60,070 nt of DNA. Origin: Planctomycetaceae bacterium (lineage in GTDB: Bacteria > Planctomycetota > Phycisphaerae > Phycisphaerales > SM1A02). The translations under genes and the position numbers were made by a program. The notes below the pieces were generated by a model. The model saw only the letters and a program-made list of their open reading frames with translations, was not told where the DNA came from and made no database searches. Below are positions 50,446 through 59,192 of the stretch, one piece after another. The DNA is taken from the NCBI GenBank assembly GCA_947490615.1, contig CANLHK010000013.1, positions 1 to 60,070 of the forward strand. The letters are read 5' to 3'. The stretch's first letter is position 1. Every line of letters begins with the position of its first letter.

Positions 50446-51402
50446 ATGAGTCCTTCCCGCGTACCACGAACCCTGATCCTGAGCGACCTGCACCTTGGCA
50501 GACCTGGCGGCGCCGGCCGCGCGGATGCGTTCGAGTCGCTGCTCTCTGACTTCGACCGCGTGATCGTCAATGGCGACATCGCCGAACTCCACCACGCTGC
50601 CTATCAAGCCGATGCCAACTTCGAGCTCGAGCGCTTCAAGGACATCTGCGTCACGCGCGGCATCAAGCTCGATCTCATTGCGGGCAACCACGATCCGTTC
50701 GTGAGTGAGACCCGCGCGATCACCCTCGCCGATGGCGCCATCTACATCACCCATGGCGACGCGCTGCATCCAGCGGTCGCACCGTGGTCGCCGTTTGCTG
50801 CGTCGATGCGCAGTGCCTTTGACGCGGCACTCGCTGCAGCACCGCAGGATCTTGCGGAGGATCAAGCGCGATTCCGCGCCGCGCGCGAAGGCTCCATTGC
50901 CGAGTGGCGCGTCATGGGTCATGGCGCCCATGTTTCCACAGCGCGCAACATCGCACTCCATCCGCGTCTTGCACTCTCGGTCTTGGCCTATTGGATGCGC
51001 TACCCCGCGCTCGCTGCGGCATGGGCCGCGAAGTTCGCACCCGTCGCAGGCACCGTCATCGTCGGACATAGTCACCACGCGTTCCTCCGTCTCATTGGTG
51101 GCAGGCGCGTCGTCAACACGGGCGCCTTTGGATTTCCTGGGCGTCCGCACGGCGTGGTGGTAGAAGGTTCGACGGTGCGCCTGCACGCGCTGACCAAGCG
51201 CGGACAACTCTTCGCACTCGCGACGAATCCGAAGTCGGCATGGCCGATTCAGTTTCACGCGACTGCCCACGCGCGCGCGACGCAGACCAGCGCGGCACCT
51301 CGAGCGAAACTCAGTCAGGACGCCGACAACGGGGCGGTCAACACGCCCGTGATGAACCGCGCCGCAGCATCGATCCCCTCGCGATCGATGGATGTGCAGT
51401 AG
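50446..51402 (+). CDS. Metallophosphoesterase (LpxH/YbbF-like)
   Basis: A 318-residue calcineurin-like phosphoesterase. Metal motifs appear in order: SDLHLG (10-15 region), VNGDI, GNHDP, ITHGD and GHSHH. The spacing and the helical insert between HGD and GHSHH resemble UDP-2,3-diacylglucosamine hydrolases of lipid A synthesis, but LpxH-specific residues cannot be confirmed and no other lpx gene is near. After VRLHALTKRG the last 60 or so residues are low complexity; about 29 of them are encoded in DNA that is also the 3' end of mvaB on the other strand (88-base overlap, 51315-51402). Confidence 0.87.
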   Translation: MSPSRVPRTLILSDLHLGRPGGAGRADAFESLLSDFDRVIVNGDIAELHHAAYQADANFELERFKDICVTRGIKLDLIAGNHDPFVSETRAITLADGAIYITHGDALHPAVAPWSPFAASMRSAFDAALAAAPQDLAEDQARFRAAREGSIAEWRVMGHGAHVSTARNIALHPRLALSVLAYWMRYPALAAAWAAKFAPVAGTVIVGHSHHAFLRLIGGRRVVNTGAFGFPGRPHGVVVEGSTVRLHALTKRGQLFALATNPKSAWPIQFHATAHARATQTSAAPRAKLSQDADNGAVNTPVMNRAAASIPSRSMDVQ

Positions 51403-52208
51403 CCGCGCGACGCACACAACGCAGCGAGGCGCTCCGACGCCACATTGCCCGTCGCACCTAGCGCGTACGGACAACCGCCAATCCCACCCGTCGAACCATC
51501 GAAGCGCCGCACGCCCATCGAAAGCGCACGCTCGGCGCACGCCATCGCGCGACCAAAGGTGTCGTGCAAGTGCACCGTCAGCGTCTCCATCGGCACCACG
51601 CACGCACAGGCCTCGATCACGCGCGCCAACTCATCAGGATGCGCCACGCCGATGGTGTCGCCAAGGTCAAACTCATCGACTCCAAGATCCTTGAGTTGCT
51701 GACAGACCTTCGCGACCGCCTCGGGCGCGATCGCGCCATCGATGGGACAAGCCACGATGCAACTCACATAGCCGCGGACGCTCACACTCGCCTCATGCGC
51801 GCGCACGACCACGGGTCGAAAGCGTTCGATGGACTCGGCAATCGTCGCGTTGATGTTCTTGCGCGCGAACCCTTCGCTTGCTGCGGTGAACACCGCGATC
51901 TTCTTCAGCCCTGCAGCGAGGGCACGGTCGAGGCCTTGCTCGTTTGGAACCAACGCGCTGTAGAGCACGCCGTGTTTCGCGGGAAGCCGCGCCAAGACTT
52001 GCTCAGCGTCGGCGAGTTGCGGAACCCACTTTGGGCTCACGAAGCTCGTGACTTCGATCTCGCGGAATCCTGCAGCGACCAGCAACTCGATGTACCGCAC
52101 CTTTTCGTCGACACCGATGATGCGCTTCTCGTTCTGCAGCCCATCACGCGGCCCGACCTCGCAGAGCGAGACGAAGTTCTGCGCGGAGCGGTGCACGCCG
52201 TGACTCAT
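51315..52208 (-). CDS. mvaB: Hydroxymethylglutaryl-CoA lyase
   Basis: A 297-residue DRE-TIM enzyme splitting HMG-CoA into acetyl-CoA and acetoacetate, used in leucine and ketone-body breakdown. The catalytic start LCEVGPRDGLQNEKR, VTSFVSPKWVPQLADAEQV, VHLHDTFGRAMA and the active-site cysteine loop GGIGGCPYALGATGNVASE are diagnostic. Its ATG overlaps the stop of the 63-residue membrane protein gene by four bases; its 3' end overlaps the metallophosphoesterase gene on the opposite strand. The other leucine-catabolic genes are not in the window. Confidence 0.94.
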   Translation of the reverse strand: MSHGVHRSAQNFVSLCEVGPRDGLQNEKRIIGVDEKVRYIELLVAAGFREIEVTSFVSPKWVPQLADAEQVLARLPAKHGVLYSALVPNEQGLDRALAAGLKKIAVFTAASEGFARKNINATIAESIERFRPVVVRAHEASVSVRGYVSCIVACPIDGAIAPEAVAKVCQQLKDLGVDEFDLGDTIGVAHPDELARVIEACACVVPMETLTVHLHDTFGRAMACAERALSMGVRRFDGSTGGIGGCPYALGATGNVASERLAALCASRGYCTSIDREGIDAAARFITGVLTAPLSAS

Positions 52209-52396
52209 GCTCCGCCCTTCCGACTCTCGCGCTCCTGTTGCTCACGCGCGAGTTGCGCGCGATGCTCCTTGTCGGCGTGGCGATAGAGCAGGACTGAGAT
52301 GACGAGCACCGAGAAGGTGAGAATCGCGCCGCCAAGCAGGAGCGCGAGTTCTGCGCCGCGGAAATCGAACACTCCCTCGGGGGTCGACGGATTCAT
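52205..52396 (-). CDS. Small single-span membrane protein linking ygfZ and mvaB
   Basis: A 63-residue protein: a short polar N-terminus (MNPSTPEGVFDFRG), one membrane span at about 15-38 (AELALLLGGAILTFSVLVIS) and a strongly charged C-terminal helix (YRHADKEHRAQLAREQQERE). By the positive-inside rule the charged tail is cytoplasmic. Both ends overlap neighbours by four bases (ATGA with ygfZ, ATGA with mvaB), which strongly supports real, coupled translation. The layout recalls CcoQ/CcmD-type or other small assembly proteins, but the sequence gives no specific match. Confidence 0.78.
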   Translation of the reverse strand: MNPSTPEGVFDFRGAELALLLGGAILTFSVLVISVLLYRHADKEHRAQLAREQQERESRKGGA

Positions 52397-53637
52397 GAAG
52401 ATCCTCCGCGTTGGGATTGGCTGTCGGCCGCATCGGACGACGCGAGAAACGAAAGCGATCCGACGGTGGCGGTTGCCTGCGCGCCTTCAGCGTTGACGAG
52501 CACGGTGGTGCCGTCGGCGTACGAACTCGAAGCGATCATCGCAAACGCCACGGGTACCGCGCCAAGCATCGGAGCCAGTGCGCTTGATGTGACGACGCCG
52601 ACTTGATCGCCAAAACGACTCTCGGCACCCTCGGTGTTCAGCTTGGCAAACACTTGCGCATCAGCGACAGGAAGGAGATCTTCCTCAATGCGCAGTCCAA
52701 CGAGTTTCTGCTTGGGCTTGCCGAGATGCTGCAGTCGCGCCACCACTTCCTGTCCTGGATAGCAACCCTTGGTAAACGAGACCCGCGACGCAAGCACGCC
52801 CGACTCCTGCGGGAGATTCGTCGGCCCAAAGTCGATGCGGAAGTACGGCGTTCCTGCTTCCACTCGGGCGGTGTTCACCGCGAACCAACCTGCAGGGCGC
52901 GCGCCAAAGGTCGTGAGACTTCGCCAGATCGTCGCCGCATGCGCGAGAGGAATACTGAGCTCCACGCCCGCCACGCCGAGCTCGTTCACGCGCCAACACT
53001 CGGCGTGTGCACTCCCCAATGGCGCGCTCCAAGCTTCATCGCATGCGTTGGGTGACGCGAGATCCACAGCGCGCAACGCGGCCTCCGCTTTCGGGCCGTG
53101 CAACGCCAGACGCGCGTGGGTTTCCTGTCGCGAGGCAATGACGACCTCTTCCGAGAAGAGCAACTTCTCCAATGCACTCTGCACTCCGACACCATCATGC
53201 ACGAGCGTGTCAAGAAGCAGCAGCTCACCGATTTTGCAGACCACCAGGTCGGCTTCGATTCGTCCCTTTCGATTCGTCAGAAACGCGCGGGTCACTCCCG
53301 CGTCGGGCAACTTGCCGATCTCTTGTGTCAGCAAGCGATTCACGAAGTCGACGCGGTCCTTGCCGCGCACGGCAACCGTGGTGCGCTGCGGACAATCGAC
53401 CAGCGCAACGCCGTTGCGAATCGCCGCGTATTCGAGCTCGACCTCTGCATACGCCGCAACGACTTCACAGGTCGGCGCACCACTCGCGTCCGCAGGGCCA
53501 AACGGGAGATACTCGATCTCAACCGTGCCGCGCGTGGCCATCGCCGCACGCGCTTCGCGAGCGCGCTCGGTGCGCCGCGCCGCATCCTGCGCGGCAAACG
53601 CACGATGCTCCGCACGAAGTTGACTGTCGAACAGCAT
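52393..53637 (-). CDS. ygfZ: YgfZ/GcvT-family folate-binding protein
   Basis: A 414-residue protein of the GcvT fold. The family motif TKGCYPGQEVVARLQHLGKP, with the conserved Cys, identifies the YgfZ/Iba57 branch, which uses tetrahydrofolate in maturation of certain iron-sulfur proteins, including MiaB, which is also in this window. DFVNRLLTQEIGKLPD and AFLTNRKGRIEADL are further markers. It is longer than E. coli YgfZ (about 326) because of an N-terminal helix rich in Ala/Arg/Glu. The ATG at 53637 starts the conserved MLFDSQLRAEH; an earlier in-frame codon at 53670 is less likely. It heads the ygfZ, small membrane protein, mvaB operon. Confidence 0.9.
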   Translation of the reverse strand: MLFDSQLRAEHRAFAAQDAARRTERAREARAAMATRGTVEIEYLPFGPADASGAPTCEVVAAYAEVELEYAAIRNGVALVDCPQRTTVAVRGKDRVDFVNRLLTQEIGKLPDAGVTRAFLTNRKGRIEADLVVCKIGELLLLDTLVHDGVGVQSALEKLLFSEEVVIASRQETHARLALHGPKAEAALRAVDLASPNACDEAWSAPLGSAHAECWRVNELGVAGVELSIPLAHAATIWRSLTTFGARPAGWFAVNTARVEAGTPYFRIDFGPTNLPQESGVLASRVSFTKGCYPGQEVVARLQHLGKPKQKLVGLRIEEDLLPVADAQVFAKLNTEGAESRFGDQVGVVTSSALAPMLGAVPVAFAMIASSSYADGTTVLVNAEGAQATATVGSLSFLASSDAADSQSQRGGSS

Positions 53638-53692
53638 GGTCGCGATCCTATACCATCGCGCACCCTTCAACTGCTTGAGTCAAGGAACCAAC

Positions 53693-54760
53693 ATGGACAT
53701 CGAACTCTTCCGTCGTCTCTGCGAAACCCCAGGAATACCCGGCCGCGAGGAGCGCGTGCGCGCGCTGATCGCCAAGGAAACCAAGGGACTCTTCGACGCC
53801 TGCGAAACCGATGCGATGGGTTCGTACCTCTGCGTTCGCAAGCCCACGCGCAAGCCTGCGGGCAAGAAGGGCTCGAGCAAGGCCACGCGCGTCATGCTCG
53901 CAGCGCACATGGATGAGATTGGTTTCTTCGTGCGGCATATCGATGAGCAAGGCATGATCTGGGTGAACCCCGCTGGCGGATTCGACCCGCGCAATCTCTT
54001 TGCCTCACGCGTCCTTGTCTGCACCGCCAAGGGCGACTTCAAGGGCGTGATGAATCCTGGTGGCAAGCCGATTCACATCTCCAGCGAGGCCGATCGCGCC
54101 AAGGTCCCCGGCGTGGAAGAGTTCTTCATCGATCTCGGCCGCGACGCCGCCGAGGTTCGCAAGAGCGTTGAGATCGGCGACTATGTGGTGATGGACACGC
54201 CGTTTCTCGAGACGCCGAAGAAGCTCGTGTCGAAGGCCGTCGACAATCGGCTCGCCTGCTACATCGCCATCGAAGCCTGCCGCGCACTTGCCAAGCGCAA
54301 AGGCGGACACGCTTGCGAGATCATCTGCGCCTTCACCACGCAGGAAGAGGTCGGACTGCGCGGCGCGCAAACCGCGGCGTATGCAGCGAAGGCCGACATC
54401 GGCGTTGGTCTCGATGTGACGCTCGCCTGCGACACGCCTGGAGTGCCAGACACCCAGCGCGTCACCAAGCAAGGTCTCGGCGCCGCCATCATGATCCAAG
54501 ACAGCTCGATGATTTCAGACGCTGGACTGGTTGAGGATGTCGTGAAGGTCGCCAAGAAGCACCACATCGCCTACCAGAAGTGCATTCTGCCGCGCGGTGG
54601 ACAAGATGGCGCTGCGATTCAGCGCGCTGGCATCGGTGCGCGTTGTGTCGCCATCGTGACGGGTACGCGCTACATCCACACCTGCACCGAGATGGTCGAC
54701 AAGGACGACCTCAACGCGACGGTCGAACTTCTCGCGGAATGGTTGGCGAGTCTCGAGTGA
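53693..54760 (+). CDS. M42-family metallo-aminopeptidase
   Basis: A 355-residue zinc aminopeptidase of the glutamyl aminopeptidase/FrvX group. Metal and catalytic motifs are in place: AAHMDEIGFFV (His and Asp), SKAVDNRLACYIAIE, the Glu pair in TTQEEVGLRGAQTAA, VGLDVTLACDTPG and the late His in GTRYIHTCTEM. Members form dodecameric tetrahedral shells that trim peptides released by proteases. AAGGA precedes the ATG by nine bases. A 55-base divergent region separates it from ygfZ and contains TATACC at 53649-53654, a possible -10. Confidence 0.92.
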   Translation: MDIELFRRLCETPGIPGREERVRALIAKETKGLFDACETDAMGSYLCVRKPTRKPAGKKGSSKATRVMLAAHMDEIGFFVRHIDEQGMIWVNPAGGFDPRNLFASRVLVCTAKGDFKGVMNPGGKPIHISSEADRAKVPGVEEFFIDLGRDAAEVRKSVEIGDYVVMDTPFLETPKKLVSKAVDNRLACYIAIEACRALAKRKGGHACEIICAFTTQEEVGLRGAQTAAYAAKADIGVGLDVTLACDTPGVPDTQRVTKQGLGAAIMIQDSSMISDAGLVEDVVKVAKKHHIAYQKCILPRGGQDGAAIQRAGIGARCVAIVTGTRYIHTCTEMVDKDDLNATVELLAEWLASLE

Positions 54761-54790
54761 GAGACGCGTGATGCACGCTTGATCCGCGCG

Positions 54791-55918
54791 TCAACGCGCG
54801 AGTTCGATGGCGGCCTTGGCAATCTCGGTCGCGGCATCTTGGCGCGGTCGTGCCAGCAACGCAGCACGCATGGTCTCACGACGCGCGTGATCGCAGAGGA
54901 GATCAATGAGCGTGGCGCCCAGCGAACTGCCACCAGGCAACGCATTGCGCTGCGCGTCGATCGCGTCCTCGCAGAGCACGCAGACACCCTCGTCGTGGTA
55001 CGGCTTCGCGTTCCACTTCTGGTGAAGATCCGCGTGGTAGGGATAGGGCGCGAACACCGTCGGCACCGCGTTGAGAATCGCTTCGGCCACCGAGTTCGCA
55101 CCTGCACGAGAGAGCGCGAGATCGGCAGCGCCCCACGCCAAGCCCATCTCATGGAGGAATGGAATCACCTGTGCACGCACCCCGGCGTCGCGGTAGCTCC
55201 GCTCGATCGGTGTGCGGTCAGCGTTGCCGATGAGGTGCAACACTTGCCACTCACCAAAGGCAGCGCGCTCCCGCGTCAAGAGAAGCTGCATCAGCTCGTT
55301 GAGACTCGTGGCGCCTTGCGAGGCACCTGTAATCAAGAGCGTTCGGAAACCGCGCTCGAGTCCGAGTCGTGCAGCGCATTCCTCACGCGGAAGTGACGCC
55401 AACGCGGCCTGACGCACGGGCATGCCCACGATCTTCTCGGCAAACGCGGGCATGGATGGCGTCGCACACGCACTCAGCACGCGACGCGCGCGGCGCGCGA
55501 CCAATCGATTGGCTTTCCCAGGCGTGGCGTCGAGATTCACCAACAGCACCGGCACTCGCATCGCACTGGCCGCGAGGACAACGGGGCCCGTGACATAACC
55601 ACCAAGTGCGACCACCACACGCGCGCCGCGTTCGGCGAGAAGCTCACGCGCTTCGGCGCGACCCGCCATGAACGCGCGCACGAACCGCACGAGTTTCAAC
55701 GGTCGCGGTGAGAGTCCTTCCGCTTGAATCGGCATGTAGTCGGCACCGACATGCTCAAGCATGCGGGCGTCGACCGCGCGCGTCGAACAGGCAAACACGC
55801 GGTCCAACTGTGGCGCAAGTTCTGCGAGGCGCTCCGCGATGGCGATTCCTGGCGCGATGTGTCCGCCAGTGCCGCCTCCTGCGAGCACGATGCTGCCTTC
55901 ACTCGTGCTGCGGTTCAT
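54791..55918 (-). CDS. murG: UDP-N-acetylglucosamine-lipid II GlcNAc transferase (MurG)
   Basis: A 375-residue GT28 glycosyltransferase adding GlcNAc to lipid I. The N-terminal GxGGHxxP motif is seen in VLAGGGTGGHIAPGIAIAE; ALGGYVTGPVVLAASAM and the C-terminal GASQGATSLNELM, FLHEMGLAWGAADLALSRAG and NSVAEAILNAVPTVFAPYP follow. The usual HEQN motif is replaced (VNLDATPGKANRL), as in several planctomycetes. The ATG at 55918 overlaps the ftsW stop by four bases, the classical ftsW-murG order of the division cluster. Confidence 0.94.
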   Translation of the reverse strand: MNRSTSEGSIVLAGGGTGGHIAPGIAIAERLAELAPQLDRVFACSTRAVDARMLEHVGADYMPIQAEGLSPRPLKLVRFVRAFMAGRAEARELLAERGARVVVALGGYVTGPVVLAASAMRVPVLLVNLDATPGKANRLVARRARRVLSACATPSMPAFAEKIVGMPVRQAALASLPREECAARLGLERGFRTLLITGASQGATSLNELMQLLLTRERAAFGEWQVLHLIGNADRTPIERSYRDAGVRAQVIPFLHEMGLAWGAADLALSRAGANSVAEAILNAVPTVFAPYPYHADLHQKWNAKPYHDEGVCVLCEDAIDAQRNALPGGSSLGATLIDLLCDHARRETMRAALLARPRQDAATEIAKAAIELAR

Positions 55919-57210
55919 GCCGTCGCGACGCCTTCGATCGTCGGCATGGCCTGCGCGTCCGCGGGCAGTTCGCCGCACGGCGTTCCATCCTCGTTGATGC
56001 CCAGCGCTCGCTCACGAAGAATCGCGTGGCGCTCAATCGAAAGCAACAAACCGAGCGCAAGGCCCGTCGTCACCCAACCCGAACCACCCGAGCTGATGAA
56101 CGGAAGCGCGATGCCTTTGGTTGGTGCGAGTCCCGTCACGACAAGCAGATTGATGAGCACCTGCAAGCCAACCGTGATGAGCACGCCAGTCCCGAAGAGT
56201 CGCGAGAAGGACGGAACGATCTGTTCAGCGTCGCGCAACTTCGAGCCGCGCATGACGATCGCCAGTCCGCACAACAAGAGCGCCGCAAAGAGCAGCACGA
56301 TGAGCATCGCGCCCATCACGCCGAGTTCCTCGCAGATGATCGCAAAGACAAAGTCGGTGGTGTCTTCAGGCAAGTAGCCGAACTTCTGCAGGCTGTTGCC
56401 GATGCCGCGTCCCCAGAATCCGCCGCCCGCGATCGCGCTCAACGCCTGAATCGTGTGGTAGCCCGCGCCTTGCGCATCGGCCCACGGATCCATGTACGAC
56501 GCGAGTCGCGCCATGCGATACGGCTCGAGCTTCACCGCAACGACCGCGCCGATCGCACCGATGGGAACGAGTCCTGCGACATACCACCAGCGCATTCCAC
56601 CGATGGTGAGCAACGCTGCGCAGCTCATGAAGACGAGTGCCGCCGTGCCAAGGTCTTCTTTGCCGATCAACGCGCAGATGAAGACCAGGACCGCCAACGC
56701 AGGAAGAAAGCCGCGCTTGAAACTCCGCAGTCGATCGGCGTGACGCACGCAATACCACGAGACCACGATGAGCATGCCCCACTTGGCAAACTCGCTCGGT
56801 TGGAAACCAAGTGCCGCGGGACCGATCCACCGCGCGCTGCCGTTCACTTCTCGTCCGACTCCAGGAACTTGCGTGAGGCCGAGCGTGACCACCATGCCGC
56901 CAAGGAGCCACGGAATCCACGAGCGAGCGCCGCGCGCGGTCATGAACCGTTCGACATCGAAGCGCGAGCCAAGCCACAACGCCAACAGCGCGACCGCTGC
57001 GAGGATGGCGGGCCTCCCGAAGAAGATGGTGTTGAACTCGATGGGCGTGTAGCGCGCGCTCAACCGTTCAAAGGCCTCATGACTCAGCGCGCCCGACTTC
57101 ACCAACGCCTCGTCGGGCGGTACATCAAGGCCCGCGGAGTTGATCATCACCACTCCTATGACAAGGAGCGCGAGCATCGACAGAATCACGCCATGCGACA
57201 TCCGAAGCAT
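55915..57210 (-). CDS. ftsW: FtsW/RodA/SpoVE-family peptidoglycan polymerase
   Basis: A 431-residue polytopic SEDS protein polymerising lipid II glycan strands with a class B penicillin-binding protein. Conserved loops are present: GREVNGSARWIG and LGFQPSEFAKWG (essential region), GKEDLGTAAL, GYHTIQALSAIAGGGFWGRG, LPEDTTDFVFAIICEELG and KGIALPFISSGGSG. About ten membrane spans are visible. The N-terminal periplasmic loop (35-65) is longer than usual. Immediate coupling to murG favours FtsW over RodA, though no ftsI, ftsQ or ftsZ lies in the window. Starts at 57210 or 57201 are both possible. Confidence 0.93.
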   Translation of the reverse strand: MLRMSHGVILSMLALLVIGVVMINSAGLDVPPDEALVKSGALSHEAFERLSARYTPIEFNTIFFGRPAILAAVALLALWLGSRFDVERFMTARGARSWIPWLLGGMVVTLGLTQVPGVGREVNGSARWIGPAALGFQPSEFAKWGMLIVVSWYCVRHADRLRSFKRGFLPALAVLVFICALIGKEDLGTAALVFMSCAALLTIGGMRWWYVAGLVPIGAIGAVVAVKLEPYRMARLASYMDPWADAQGAGYHTIQALSAIAGGGFWGRGIGNSLQKFGYLPEDTTDFVFAIICEELGVMGAMLIVLLFAALLLCGLAIVMRGSKLRDAEQIVPSFSRLFGTGVLITVGLQVLINLLVVTGLAPTKGIALPFISSGGSGWVTTGLALGLLLSIERHAILRERALGINEDGTPCGELPADAQAMPTIEGVATA

Positions 57211-57289
57211 GCGGGCTTATCGGCAAGGCGCGCGCCGACGATGGAGAAGTCCTGCCCGTGAAATCTCGCGGTTGGTGGAGTTGATGCGG

Positions 57290-57295
57290 TACTCT
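57290..57295 (+). promoter_or_regulatory. -10-like hexamer directly before miaB
   Basis: TACTCT ends eight bases before the ATG at 57304, and no ribosome binding site is present, consistent with leaderless initiation. No -35 match at normal spacing. Confidence 0.35.
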
Positions 57296-57303
57296 GCGCG
57301 GCG

Positions 57304-58953
57304 ATGTCCAGCGGAACCACCGATGCCCCGACGGTCTACCTCGAGACCTTCGGCTGTCAGATGAACGAGCTCGACAGCGAGCTCGTGCGCGGCCACCTGC
57401 GCTCGCTCGGCTATCGCTTCGTCGACGACTTCACCACGGCCGATGTCGTGCTCTACAACACCTGTTCCGTGCGGGAACAGGCCGAAAATAAGGCGTACAC
57501 GCGCCTCGGCCTCGTGGGACTCCGCAAGAAGGCAGGCCAAGAGGTCATCCTCGGCGTCCTCGGCTGCATGGCAGAGCGCGACGGCGCGGACATGCTCAAG
57601 CGTTTCCCCCAGGTCGATCTCCTCTGCGGTCCTGGTGAGCTCGATCGTTTGCCCGCATTGATCGACAACGCGCGGCGGACGGGCGGCGCACAACGCGCGG
57701 AACGCCTCGCACTCGCAGGAGACAAGAGTCGGCGCTCGAGCACGCTTGCTGCCGCGGCCGACAACCTCGAGCTGCTCGATCTCTCCCGCGCGTTCGATCC
57801 GACTGGACCCGACGCGCACCGCAAGTCGGCCTATGTCCGAATCACCCGCGGCTGCAACAAGTTCTGCACCTACTGCGTCGTCCCCAACACCCGAGGCGCC
57901 GAAGTCCACCGCCCGCCAGGATCGATCGTCGACGAGTGCCGCCGACTCGTCGACGCGGGCGTGGTGGAGATCACCCTGCTCGGCCAGACCGTGAACCACT
58001 ACCGCTACACCCACGGTCTCGCCGTGGATGACGCGGGCCGTGAGCAGCCGCAAGTGGGCCCGGGCCTCGCTGGGTTCCGCGCCGCTCCCGCCGAGGGAGT
58101 CAATGTCACGAGCTTTGCGCGCCTCCTCGAGCGCATCCACGAGGAAGTGCCTAGTCTGCAACGACTTCGATTCGTCACGAGTTATCCGCGCGACTTCGGC
58201 GACGACATCCTTGAGGTCATGGCGGCGTGCCCGCGGATCTGCCGCTACATCCACGCCCCAGCCCAGTCTGGGTCGAATCGCATTCTCAAGGCGATGAACC
58301 GCGGCTACACCCGTGAGGAGTACCTCGCCTTCGTCGATCGCGTCTTCAAGAAGCTCCCCGACTGCACCATCGCGGGCGACATCATCGTGGGATTCCCGAC
58401 CGAGACCGACGCCGAGTTCGAGGAGACCGTCTCCTTACTACGAGCCGTCCCCTTCAAGAACAACTACATCTTCAAGTACTCGCCGCGGCCAGGAACGGTC
58501 GCGATCGATCGCTTCAAGGACGATGTCCCCAACGAGGTCAAGAAGCTCCGCAACAACCTGCTCCTCAATGTGCAGTCTGAGGTCAGCCGCGCAGCCCACG
58601 AGCAGTGGGTTGGCAAGCGCGTCAGCGTGCTCGTCGAAGAGCTGCGCGATCATGGCGCGAGGGAGGAGCGTGCGGCGGAGGCCACGGAGCGATCTCTCGA
58701 GAATGCGCGCGCAAAAAACTCCGCGATCCTCACCCATCCCGAGTCAAAAAAGATTCAGCTGCTCTGGGATCGCCGCCAAGGCTCCCCGCGAACCGGAGTT
58801 CAGGCCGTTGGCCGCACTGCGGGGGATTTGGTTACGGCGATCAACCTTACGGCCGAGCAAGCGAAACTCGATCTCCAAGGCTTGATCGGAACCGTCGTTG
58901 AGGTCGAGATCACGAACTGCTCTCCCATGTTGCTCCAAGCGCAACTCAAGTAG
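57304..58953 (+). CDS. miaB: tRNA-2-methylthio-N6-dimethylallyladenosine synthase (MiaB)
   Basis: A 549-residue radical-SAM methylthiotransferase acting on i6A37 of tRNA. Cys18, Cys54 and Cys88 (TFGCQMNE, NTCSVRE, LGCMAE) bind the auxiliary 4Fe-4S cluster in the N-terminal UPF0004 domain. CNKFCTYC at 184-191 binds the radical-SAM cluster. QSGSNRILKAMNRGYTREEY and GDIIVGFPTETDAEFEET follow. The C-terminal TRAM domain is present but interrupted by an insertion of about 40 residues (AREERAAEATERSLEN). MiaB is about 440-475 residues elsewhere; another insertion lies before the radical-SAM core and one at 225-250. miaA is not in the window. Confidence 0.95.
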   Translation: MSSGTTDAPTVYLETFGCQMNELDSELVRGHLRSLGYRFVDDFTTADVVLYNTCSVREQAENKAYTRLGLVGLRKKAGQEVILGVLGCMAERDGADMLKRFPQVDLLCGPGELDRLPALIDNARRTGGAQRAERLALAGDKSRRSSTLAAAADNLELLDLSRAFDPTGPDAHRKSAYVRITRGCNKFCTYCVVPNTRGAEVHRPPGSIVDECRRLVDAGVVEITLLGQTVNHYRYTHGLAVDDAGREQPQVGPGLAGFRAAPAEGVNVTSFARLLERIHEEVPSLQRLRFVTSYPRDFGDDILEVMAACPRICRYIHAPAQSGSNRILKAMNRGYTREEYLAFVDRVFKKLPDCTIAGDIIVGFPTETDAEFEETVSLLRAVPFKNNYIFKYSPRPGTVAIDRFKDDVPNEVKKLRNNLLLNVQSEVSRAAHEQWVGKRVSVLVEELRDHGAREERAAEATERSLENARAKNSAILTHPESKKIQLLWDRRQGSPRTGVQAVGRTAGDLVTAINLTAEQAKLDLQGLIGTVVEVEITNCSPMLLQAQLK

Positions 58954-59061
58954 TGGTCGAGAAAACCACAAGCCGAACTCCGTGACGCGCGAGTGGTGGA
59001 TCTGTGTGGGGTGCACACCCGCAGCGAACCCCACCGCCGCTCACAACTTCCATCGACTTGC

Positions 59062-59089
59062 TTGACTGCCTTCGATCGTGGACTATGTT
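59062..59089 (+). promoter_or_regulatory. Promoter of the VPAPG-sorted exported protein
   Basis: TTGACT (59062-59067) and TATGTT (59084-59089) are 16 bases apart, the same spacing as the rplM promoter. The leader of about 95 bases includes a small stem CAACGC/GCGTTG near 59110-59128 and a GGGAG seven bases before the start codon. Confidence 0.6.
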
Positions 59090-59192
59090 CCTTCTCGAGG
59101 GAGGGGTCAACGCTAAAGGGGCGTTGTTCTCACGGGAGAGTGCTGGGCTTGACCTCACCGAGCTCGCCAAAAAAGGAATAGGGAGTTTTATC

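Noticed and set aside
53620-53654. TTGACT and TATACC as a promoter for the M42 peptidase
   Set aside because: The spacer is 23 bases, too long for a sigma-70 promoter; TATACC alone may still be a -10.
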